Assembly (NCBI GenBank): GCA_023053685.1
Contig: JALIGW010000145.1
Location: 353,064 to 417,063 of the forward strand
DNA from: Diadophis punctatus similis
Lineage: Eukaryota > Chordata > Lepidosauria > Squamata > Dipsadidae
Length of the DNA stretch: 64,000 nt
Direction of reading: 5' to 3'
Positions 52,833 through 63,250 of this stretch are shown here, piece by piece. The position numbers and the translations under genes were made by a program. The first letter of the stretch is position 1; each line of letters begins with the position of its first letter. Below the pieces are notes generated by a model that saw only the letters and a list, made by a program, of their open reading frames with translations, did not search any database and was not told the DNA's origin.

Positions 52833-54885
52833 ACGGGCTGGAAAGCCGAATTCTCGCTTGATTTTCGATTCCGAGCCTACCCTGAAGAGCTAGCCCAAAG
52901 TCTAACACAGCATTCGCCTTAGTTCTCAATTCAGCCAAAAAAATCACTTTTGACAAACACATCAGAAATGAAAAAGAAAGACATATTCCTGTTCCCCACG
53001 GGCTGGAAAGCCAAATTCTCGCTTGATTTTCGATTCCGAGCCTACCCTGAAGAGCTAGCCGAAAGTCTAACACAGCATTCGCCTTAGGATTCAATTCAGT
53101 CCAAAAACATCACTTTTGACAAACACCTCAGAAATGAAAAAGAAACACATATTCCTGTAACCCACAGGCTGGAAAGCCGAATTCTCGCTTGATTTTTGAT
53201 TCCGAGCTTTCCCTGAAGAGAAAGCCCAATGTCTAACACGGAATTCGCCTTAGTTCTCAATTCAGCCCAAAAACATCACTTTTGACAAACACCTCAGAAA
53301 TGAAAATGAAACACATATTCCTGTTCCCCACAGGCTGGAAAGCCGAATTCTCGCTTGATTTTTGATTCCGACCTTTCCCTGAAGAGCTAGCCCAAAGTCT
53401 AACACAGCATTCGCCTTAGGACTCAATACAGCCAAAAAACATGACTTTTGACAAACACCTCAGAAATGAAAACGAAACACATATTCCTGTTCCCCACAGG
53501 CTGGAAAGCCGAATTCTCGCTTGATTTTCGATTCCGAGCCTACCCTGAAGAGCTAGCCCAAAGTCTAACACAGCATTCGCCTTAGGACTCAATACAGCCA
53601 AAAAACATGACTTTTGACAAACACCTCAGAAATGAAAATGAAACACATATTCCTGTTCCCCACAGGCTGGAAAGCCGAATTCTCGCTTGATTTTTGATTC
53701 CGAGCTTTCCCTGAAGAGAAAGCCCAATGTCTAACACGGACTTCGCCTTAGTTCTCAATTCAGCCCAAAAACATCACTTTTGGCAAACACCTCAGAAATG
53801 AAAAAGAAACACATATTCCTGTTCCCCACGGGCTGGAAAGCCGAATTCTCGCTTGATTTTTGATTCCGACCTTTCCCTGAAGAGCTAGCCCAAGGTCTAA
53901 CACAGCATTCGCCTTAGGATTCAATTCAGCCCAAAAATATCACTTTTGACAAACACCTCAGAAATGAAAAAGAAACACATATTCCTGTTCCCCACGGGCT
54001 GGAAAGCCGAATTCTCGCTTGAATTTTGATTCCGAGCCTACCCTGAAGAGCTAGCCCAAGGTCTAACACAGCATTCGGCTTATTTCTCAATTCAGCCCAA
54101 AAACATCACTTTTGACAAACACCTCAGAAATGAAAATGAAACACATATTCCTGTTCCCCACAGGCTGGAAAGCTGAATTCTCGCTTTATTTTCGATTCCG
54201 AGCCTACCCTGAAGAGCTAGCCCAAAGTCTAACACAGCATTCGCCTTAGGATTCAATTCAGCCCAAAAACATCACTTTTGACAAACACCTCAGAAATGAA
54301 AATGAAACACATATTCCTGTTCCCCACAGGCTGGAAAGCCGAATTCTCGCTTGATTTTTGATTCCGACCTTTCCCTGAAGAGCTAGCCCAATGTCTAACA
54401 CGGAATTCGCCTTAGTTCTCAATTCAGACAAAAAACATCACTTTTGACAAACACATCAGAAATGAAAAAGAAACACATATTCCTGTTCCCCACGTGCTGG
54501 AAAGCCGAATTCTCGCTTGAATTTTGATTCCGAGCCTACCCTGAAGAGCTAGCCCAAAGTCTAACACAGCATTCGCCTTAGGACTCAATACAGCCAAAAA
54601 ACATGACTTTTGACAAACACCTCAGAAATGAAAATGAAACTCATATTCCTGTTCCCCACAGGCTGGAAAGCCGAATTCTCGCTTGATTTTTGATTCCGAC
54701 CTTTCCATGAAGAGCTAGCCCAAGGTCTAACACAGCATTCGCCTTATTTCTCAATTCAGCCCAAAAACATCACTTTTGACAAACACCTCAGAAATGAAAA
54801 AGAAACACATATTCCTGTTCCCCACGGGCTGGAAAGCCGAATTCTCGCTTGATTTTCGATTCCGAGCCTACCCTGAAGAGCTAGC
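51920..54885. repeat. 12-monomer duplication (offset 1991 bp)
   Basis: Bases about 51920-52894 match about 53911-54885. The offset is 12 x 166 minus 1; the missing base is the deletion near 52935, which lies between the two copies. Shared markers are AAAAATATCAC (51941 and 53932), ATTCGGCTTATTTC and AAACTCATATTCC (52645 and 54636). Confidence 0.8.
52765..53094 (-). other. 165-bp monomer creating a 109-codon open frame, not a gene
   Basis: Near 52935 the monomer reads GCCAAAAAAATCAC and lacks one base, so it is 165 bp long. Because 165 is a multiple of 3, the minus-strand frame stays in register across the monomer border here. The same satellite peptide (core KANAVLDF and ALQGRLGIENQAR) appears twice in a row. 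This explains why the longest open frame of the window is here. It has no other gene-like property, and I do not consider it coding. Confidence 0.85.
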
Positions 54886-55751
54886 CGAAAGTCTAACACA
54901 GCATTCGCCTTAGGATTCAATTCAGTCCAAAAACATCACTTTTGACAAACACCTCAGAAATGAAAAAGAAACACATATTCCTGTTCCCCACAGGCTGGAA
55001 AGCCGAATTCTCGCTTGATTTTTGATTCCGAGCTTTCCCTGAAGAGAAAGCCCAATGTCTAACACGGAATTCGCCTTAGTTCTCAATTCAGCCCAAAAAC
55101 ATCACTTTTGACAAACACCTCAGAAATGAAAATTAAACACATATTCCTGTTCCCCACAGGCTGGAAAGCCGAATTCTCGCTTGATTTTTGATTCCGACCT
55201 TTCCCTGAAGAGCTAGCCCAAAGTCTAACACAGCATTCGCCTTAGGACTCAATACAGCCAAAAAACATGACTTTTGACAAACACCTCAGAAATGAAAACG
55301 AAACACATATTCCTGTTCCCCACAGGCTGGAAAGCCGAATTCTCGCTTGATTTTCGATTCCGAGCCTACCCTGAAGAGCTAGCCCAAAGTCTAACACAGC
55401 ATTCGCCTTAGGACTCAATACAGCCAAAAAACATGACTTTTGACAAACACCTCAGAAATGAAAATGAAACACATATTCCTGTTCCCCACAGGCTGGAAAG
55501 CCGAATTCTCGCTTGATTTTTGATTCCGAGCTTTCCCTGAAGAGAAAGCCCAATGTCTAACACGGACTTCGCCTTAGTTCTCAATTCAGCCCAAAAACAT
55601 CACTTTTGGCAAACACCTCAGAAATGAAAAAGAAACACATATTCCTGTTCCCCACGGGCTGGAAAGCCGAATTCTCGCTTGATTTTTGATTCCGACCTTT
55701 CCCTGAAGAGCTAGCCCAAGGTCTAACACAGCATTCGCCTTAGGATTCCAT
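53000..55751. repeat. 11-monomer duplication (offset 1826 bp)
   Basis: Bases about 53000-53925 match about 54826-55751. Shared private changes are CACGGACTTCGCC (near 53737 and 55563), CTTTTGGCAAACACC (near 53779 and 55605) and AAAACGAAAC (near 53469 and 55295). Differences include CCTGTAACCCAC near 53157, seen only on the left, and GAAAATTAAACAC near 55130, seen only on the right. It uses the same unit length as the 28-44 kb region. Confidence 0.82.
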
Positions 55752-57083
55752 TCAGCCCAAAAACATCACTTTTGACAAACACCTCAGAAATGAAAAAGAA
55801 AGACATATTCCTGTTCCCCACGTGCTGGAAAGCCAAATTCTCGCTTGATTTTCGATTCCGAGCCTACCCTGAAGAGCTAGCCGAAAGTCTAACACAGCAT
55901 TCGCCTTAGGATTCAATTCAGCCCAAAAACATCACTTTTGACAAACACCTCAGAAATGAAAAAGAAAGACATATTCCTGTTCCCCACATGCTGGAAAGCC
56001 AAATTCTCGCTTGATTTTCGATTCCGAGCCTACCCTGAAGAGCTAGCCCAAGGTCTAACACAGCATTCGGCTTATTTCTCAATTCAGCCCAAAAACATCA
56101 CTTTTGACAAACACCTCAGAAATGAAAATGAAACACATATTCCTGTTCCCCACAGGCTGGAAAGCTGAATTCTCGCTTTATTTTCGATTCCGATCCTACC
56201 CTGAAGAGCTAGCCCAAAGTCTAACACAGCATTCGCCTTAGGATTCAATTCAGTCCAAAAACATCACTTTTGACAAACACCTCAGAAATGAAAATGAAAC
56301 ACATATTCCTGTTCCCCACAGGCTGGAAAGCCGAATTCTCGCTTGATTTTTGATTCCGACCTTTCCCTGAAGAGCTAGCCCAATGTCTAACACGGAATTC
56401 GCCTTAGTTCTCAATTCAGACAAAAAACATCACTTTTGACAAACACATCAGAAATGAAAAAGAAACACATATTCCTGTTCCCCACGTGCTGGAAAGCCGA
56501 ATTCTCGCTTGAATTTTGATTCCGAGCCTACCCTGAAGAGCTAGCCCAAAGTCTAACACAGCATTCGCCTTAGGACTCAATACAGCCAAAAAACATGACT
56601 TTTGACAAACACCTCAGAAATGAAAATGAAACACATATTCCTGTTCCCCACAGGCTGGAAAGCTGAATTCTCGCTTTATTTTCGATTCCGAGCATACACT
56701 GAAGAGCTAGCCCAAAGTCTAACACAGCATTCGCCTTAGGATTCAATTCAGTCCAAAAACATCACTTTTGACAAACACCTCAGAAATGAAAATGAAACTC
56801 ATATTCCTGTTCCCCACAGGCTGGAAAGCCGAATTCTCGCTTGATTTTTGATTCCGACCTTTCCATGAAGAGCTAGCCCAAGGTCTAACACAGCATTCGC
56901 CTTATTTCTCAATTCAGCCCAAAAACATCACTTTTGACAAACACCTCAGAAATGAAAAAGAAACACATATTCCTGTTCCCCATGGGCTGGAAAGCCGAAT
57001 TCTCGCTTGATTTTCGATTCCGAGCCTACCCTGAAGAGCTAGCCCAAAGTCTAACACAGCATTCGCCTTAGGATTCAATTCAG
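55752..57083. repeat. Ordinary monomers, no clear internal duplication
   Basis: Eight monomers of the types used in 46-55 kb are present, including AAACTCATATTCC at 56794 and ATTCGGCTTATTTC near 56065. A private GAGCATACACTG change near 56690 occurs once. Part of the order resembles 46.3-47 kb and 58.2-58.6 kb (10 monomers minus 1 bp downstream). No gene or insertion is visible. Confidence 0.7.
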
Positions 57084-58067
57084 TCCAAAAACATCACTTT
57101 TGACAAACACCTCAGAAATGAAAAAGAAACACATATTCCTGTTCCCCACGGGCTGGAAAGCCAAATTCTCGCTTGATTTTCAATTCCGAGCCTACCCTGA
57201 AGAGCTAGCCCAAAGTCTAACACAGCATTCGCCTTAGTTCTCAATTCAGCCAAAAAACATCACTTTTGACAAACACATCAGAAATGAAAAAGAAACACAT
57301 ATTCCTGTTCCCCACGGGCTGGAAAGCCAAATTCTCGCTTGAATTTTGATTCCGAGCCTACCCTGAAGAGCTAGCCCAAGGTCTAACACAGCATTCGGCT
57401 TATTTCTCAATTCAGCCCAAAAACATCACTTTTGACAAACACCTCAGAAATGAAAATGAAACACATATTCCTGTTCCCCACAGGCTGGAAAGCTGAATTC
57501 TCGCTTTATTTTCGATTCCGAGCCTACCCTGAAGAGCTAGCCCAAAGTCTAACACAGCATTCGCCTTAGTTCTCAATTCAGCCCAAAAACATCACTTTTG
57601 ACAAACACCTCAGAAATGAAAAAGAAACACATATTCCTGTTCCCCACGGGCTGGAAAGCCAAATTCTCGCTTGATTTTCAATTCCGAGCCTACCCTGAAG
57701 AGCTAGCCCAAAGTCTAACACAGCATTCGCATTAGTTCTCAATTCAGCCAAAAAACATCACTTTTGACAAACACATCAGAAATGAAAAAGAAACACATAT
57801 TCCTGTTCCCCACGGGCTGGAAAGCCAAATTCTCGCTTGAATTTTGATTCCGAGCCTACCCTGAAGAGCTAGCCCAAGGTCTAACACAGCATTCGGCTTA
57901 TTTCTCAATTCAGCCCAAAAACATCACTTTTGACAAAACACCTCAGAAATGAAATGAAACACATATTCCTGTTCCCCACAGGCTGGAAAGCTGAATTCTC
58001 GCTTTATTTTCGATTCCGAGCCTACCCTGAAGAGCTAGCCCAAAGTCTAACACAGCATTCGCCTTAG
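57084..58067. repeat. 3-monomer tandem duplication (498 bp)
   Basis: Bases about 57084-57569 match about 57582-58067 at three monomers. Both contain TTTTCAATTCCG (near 57179 and 57677), a GTTCTCAATTCAGCC monomer and ATTCGGCTTATTTC. The right copy has CGCATTAG near 57729 and a compensating pair of single-base changes: an extra A in GACAAAACACC near 57937 and a missing A in GAAATGAAAC near 57953. Confidence 0.8.
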
Positions 58068-61000
58068 GATTCAATTCAGCCCAAAAACATCACTTTTGAC
58101 AAACACATCAGAAATGAAAAAGAAACACATATTCCTGTTCCCCACGTGCTGGAAAGCCGAATTCTCGCTTGAATTTTGATTCCGAGCCTACCCTGAAGAG
58201 CTAGCCCAAAGTCTAACACAGCATTCGCCTTAGGATTCAATACAGCCAAAAAACATGACTTTTGACAAACACCTCAGAAATGAAAATGAAACACATATTC
58301 CTGTTCCCCACAGGCTGGAAAGCTGAATTCTCGCTTTATTTCGATTCCGAGCCTACCCTGAAGAGCTAGCCCAAAGTCTAACACAGCATTCGCCTTAGGA
58401 TTCAATTCAGTCCAAAAACATCACTTTTGACAAACACCTCAGAAATGAAAATGAAACTCATATTCCTGTTCCCCACAGGCTGGAAAGCCGAATTCTCGCT
58501 TGATTTTTGATTCCGACCTTTCCATGAAGAGCTAGCCCAAGGTCTAACACAGCATTCGCCTTATTTCTCAATTCAGCCCAAAAACATCACTTTTGACAAA
58601 CACCTCAGAAATGAAAAAGAAACACATATTCCTGTTCCCCATGGGCTGGAAAGCTGAATTCTCGCTTGATTTTCGATTCCGAGCCTACCCTGAAGAGCTA
58701 GCCCAAAGTCTAACACAGCATTCGCCTTAGGATTCAATTCAGTCCAAAAACATCACTTTTGACAAACACCTCAGAAATGAAAAAGAAACACATATTCCTG
58801 TTCCCCACGGGCTGGAAAGCCAAATTCTCGCTTGATTTTCGATTCCGAGCCTACCCTGAAGAGCTAGCCCAAAGTCTAACACAGCATTCGCCTTAGGATT
58901 CAATTCAGCCCAAAAACATCACTTTTGACAAACCCCTCAGAAATGAAAAAGAAACACATATTCCTGTTCCCCACAGGCTGGAAAGCTGAATTCTCGCTTT
59001 ATTTTCGATTCCGAGCCTACCCTGAAGAGCTAGCCCAAAGTCTAACACAGCATTCGCCTTAGGATTCAATTCAGTCCAAAAACATGACTTTTGACAAACA
59101 CCTCAGAAATGAAAATGAAACACATATTCCTGTTCCCCAAAGGCTGGAAAGCCGAATTCTCTCTTGATTTTTGATTCCAACCTTTCCCTGAAGAGCTAGC
59201 CCAATGTCTAACACGGAATTCGCCTTAGTTCTCAATTCAGCCAAAAAACATCACTTTTGACAAACACATCAGAAATGAAAAAGAAACACATATTCCTGTT
59301 CCCCACGGGCTGGAAAGCCAAATTCTCGCTTGATTTTCGATTCCGAGCCTACCCTGAAGAGCTAGCCAAAAGTCTAACACAGCATTCGCCTTAGGATTCA
59401 ATTCAGTCCAAAAACATCACTTTTGACAAACACCTCAGAAATGAAAAAGAAACACATATTCCTGTTCCCCACGTGCTGGAAAGCCGAATTCTCGCTTGAT
59501 TTTCGATTCCGAGCCTACCCTGAAGAGCTAGCCCAAAGTCTAACACAGCATTCGCCTTAGGACTCAATACAGCCAAAAAACATGACTTTTGACAAACACC
59601 TCAGAAATGAAAATGAAACACATATTCCTGTTCCCCACAGGCTGGAAAGCCGAATTCTCGCTTGATTTTTGATTCCGACCTTTCCCTGAAGAGCTAGCCC
59701 AAAGTCTAACACAGCATTCGCCTTAGGACTCAATACAGCCAAAAAACATGACTTTTGACAAACACCTCAGAAATGAAAATGAAACACATATTCCTGTTCC
59801 CCACAGGCTGGAAAGCTGAATTCTCGCTTTATTTTCGATTCCGAGCCTACCCTGAAGAGCTAGCCCAAAGTCTAACACAGCATTCGCCTTAGGATTCAAT
59901 TCAGTCCAAAAACATCACTTTTGACAAACACCTCAGAAATGAAAATGAAACACATATTCCTGTTCCCCACAGGCTGGAAAGCCGAATTCTCGCTTGATTT
60001 TTGATTCCGACCTTTCCCTGAAGAGCTAGCCCAATGTATAACACAGCATTCGCCTTAGTTCTCAATTCAGCCAAAAAACATCACTTTTGACAAACACATC
60101 AGAAATGAAAAAGAAACACATATTCCTGTTCCCCACGTGCTGGAAAGCCGAATTCTGGCTTGAATTTGGATTCCGAGCCTACCCTGAAGAGCTAGCCCAA
60201 AGTCTAACACAGCATTCGCCTTAGGATTCAATTCAGTCCAAAAACATCACTTTTGACAAACACCTCAGAAATGAAAATGAAACACATATTCCTGTTCCCC
60301 ACAGGCTGGAAAGCCGAATTCTCTCTTGATTTTTGATTCCAACCTTTCCCTGAAGAGCTAGCCCAATGTCTAACACGGAATTCGCCTTAGTTCTCAATTC
60401 AGCCAAAAAACATCACTTTTGACAAACACATCAGAAATGAAAAAGAAACACATATTCCTGTTCCCCACGGGCTGGAAAGCCAAATTCTCGCTTGATTTTC
60501 GATTCCGAGCCTACCCTGAAGAGCTAGCCGAAAGTCTAACACAGCATTCGCCTTAGGATTCAATTCAGTCCAAAAACATCACTTTTGACAAACACCTCAG
60601 AAATGAAAAAGAAACACATATTCCTGTTCCCCACGTGCTGGAAAGCCGAATTCTCGCTTGAATTTTGATTCCGAGCCTACCCTGAAGAGCTAGCCCAAAG
60701 TCTAACACAGCATTCGCCTTAGGACTCAATACAGCCAAAAAACATGACTTTTGACAAACACCTCAGAAATGAAAATGAAACACATATTCCTGTTCCCCAC
60801 AGGCTGGAAAGCCGAATTCTCGCTTGATTTTTGATTCCGAGCTTTCCCTGAAGAGAAAGCCCAATGTCTAACATGGAATTCGCCTTAGTTCTCAATTCAG
60901 CCCAAAAACATCACTTTTGACAAACACCTCAGAAATGAAAAAGAAACACATATTCCTGTTCCCCACGTGCTGGAAAGCCGAATTCTCTCTTGATTTTTGA

Positions 61001-61380
61001 TTCCAACCTTTCCCTGAAGAGCTAGCCCAATGTCTAACACGGAATTCGCCTTAGTTCTCAATTCAGCCAAAAAACATCACTTTTGACAAACACATCAGAA
61101 ATGAAAAAGAAACACATATTCCTGTTCCCCACGGGCTGGAAAGCCAAATTCTCGCTTGATTTTCGATTCCGAGCCTACCCTGAAGAGCTAGCCGAAAGTC
61201 TAACACAGCATTCGCCTTAGGATTCAATTCAGTCCAAAAACATCACTTTTGACAAACACCTCAGAAATGAAAAAGAAACACATATTCCTTTTCCCAACGT
61301 GCTGGAAAGCCGAATTCTCGCTTGATTTTCGATTTCGAGCCTACCCTGAAGAGCTAGCCCAAAGTCTAACACAGCATTCG
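58068..61380. repeat. About 20 monomers with short-range repeats
   Basis: These are satellite monomers throughout. One single-base deletion (CTTTATTTCGATTCC) lies near 58340. The CTCTCTTG plus AACCTTT monomer occurs at 59161, 60323 and 60987, spaced seven and four monomers apart, with the following two monomers also shared. Private single changes include AACCCCTCAG near 58932, TTCTGGCTTGAATTTGG near 60154 and ACATGGAATTC near 60872. I see no non-satellite sequence. Confidence 0.72.
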
Positions 61381-63250
61381 CCTTAGGACTCAATACAGCC
61401 AAAAAACATGACTTTTGACAAACACCTCAGAAATGAAAATGAAACACATATTCCTGTTCCCCAAAGGCTGGAAAGCTGAATTCTCGCTTTATTTTCGATT
61501 CCGAGCCTACCCTGAAGAGCTAGCCCAAAGTCTAACACAGCATTCGCCTTATGATTCAATTCAGTCCAAAAACATCACTTTTGACAAACACCTCAGAAAT
61601 GAAAATGAAACACATATTCCTCTTCCCCACGTGCTGGAAAGCCGAATTCTCGCTTGATTTTTGATTCCGACCTTTCCCTGAAGAGCTAGCCCAATGTATA
61701 ACACAGCATTCGCCTTAGGACTCAATACAGCCAAAAAACATGACTTTTGACAAACACCTCAGAAATGAAAATGAAACACATATTCCTGTTCCCCACAGGC
61801 TGGAAAGCCGAATTCTCGCTTGATTTTTGATTCCGACCTTTCCATGAAGAGCTAGCCCAAGGTCTAACACAGCATTCGCCTTAGGACTCAATACAGCCAA
61901 AAAACATGACTTTTGACAAACACCTCAAAAATGAAAAAGAAACACATATTCCTGTTCCCCACAGGCTGGAAAGCTGAATTCTCGCTTTATTTTCGATTCC
62001 GAGCCTACCCTGAAGAGCTAGCCCAAAGTCTAACACAGCATTCGCCTTAGGACTCAATACAGCCAAAAAACATGACTTTTGACAAACACCTGAGAAATGA
62101 AAATGAAACACATATTCCTGTTCCCCACCGGCTGGAAAGCTGAATTCTCGCTTTATTTTCGATTCCGAGCCTACCCTGAAGAGCTAGCCCAAAGTCTAAC
62201 ACAGCATTCGCCTTATGATTCAATTCAGTCCAAAAACATCACTTTTGACAAACACCTCAGAAATGAAAATGAAACACATATTCCTCTTCCCCACGTGCTG
62301 GAAAGCCGAATTCTCGCTTGATTTTTGATTCCGACCTTTCCCTGAAGAGCTAGCCCAATGTATAACACAGCATTCGCCTTAGGACTCAATACAGCCAAAA
62401 AACATGACTTTTGACAAACACCTCAGAAATGAAAATGAAACACATATTCCTGTTCCCCACAGGCTGGAAAGCCGAATTCTCGCTTGATTTTTGATTCCGA
62501 CCTTTCCATGAAGAGCTAGCCCAAGGTCTAACACAGGATTCGCCTTAGGACTCAATACAGCCAAAAAACATGACTTTTGACAAACACCTCAGAAATGAAA
62601 AAGAAACACATATTCCTGTTCCCCACAGGCTGGAAAGCTGAATTCTCGCTTTATTTTCGATTCCGAGCCTACCCTGAAGAGCTAGCCCAAAGTCTAACAC
62701 AGCATTCGCCTTAGGACTCAATACAGCCAAAAAACATGACTTTTGACAAACACCTCAGAAATGAAAATGAAACACATATTCCTGTTCCCCACCGGCTGGA
62801 AAGCTGAATTCTCGCTTTATTTTCGATTCCGAGCCTACCCTGAAGAGCTAGCCCAAAGTCTAACACAGCATTCGCCTTAGGATTCAATTCAGTCCAAAAA
62901 CATCACTTTTGACAAACACCTCAGAAATGAAAATGAAACACATATTCCTCTTCCCCACATGCTGGAAAGCCGAATTCTCGCTTGATTTTTGATTCCGACC
63001 TTTCCCTGAAGAGCTAGCCCAATGTATAACGCAGCATTCGCCTTAGGACTCAATACAGCCAAAAAACATGACTTTTGACAAACACCTCAGAAATGAAAAT
63101 GAAACACATATTCCTGTTCCCCACAGGCTGGAAAGCCGAATTCTCGCTTGATTTTTGATTCCGACCTTTCCATGAAGAGCTAGCCCAAGGTCTAACACAG
63201 CATTCGCCTTAGGACTCAATACAGCCAAAAAACATGACTTTTGACAAACA
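61381..63250. repeat. 4-monomer tandem units (664 bp), about 2.8 copies
   Basis: Units begin at about 61381, 62045 and 62709, each 664 bases apart. Each holds a GACTCAATACAG monomer with GCTGAATTCTCGCTTTATT, a TATTCCTCTTCCCC monomer, a CCAATGTATAAC monomer and a TTTCCATGAAGAGC monomer. CCCCAAAGGC in unit 1 becomes CCCCACCGGC in units 2 and 3. CTTATGATTC occurs in units 1 and 2 but not 3. The third unit breaks off near 63250. The same monomer order is present near 25.9-26.4 and 28.2-28.7 kb, the probable source type. Confidence 0.85.
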
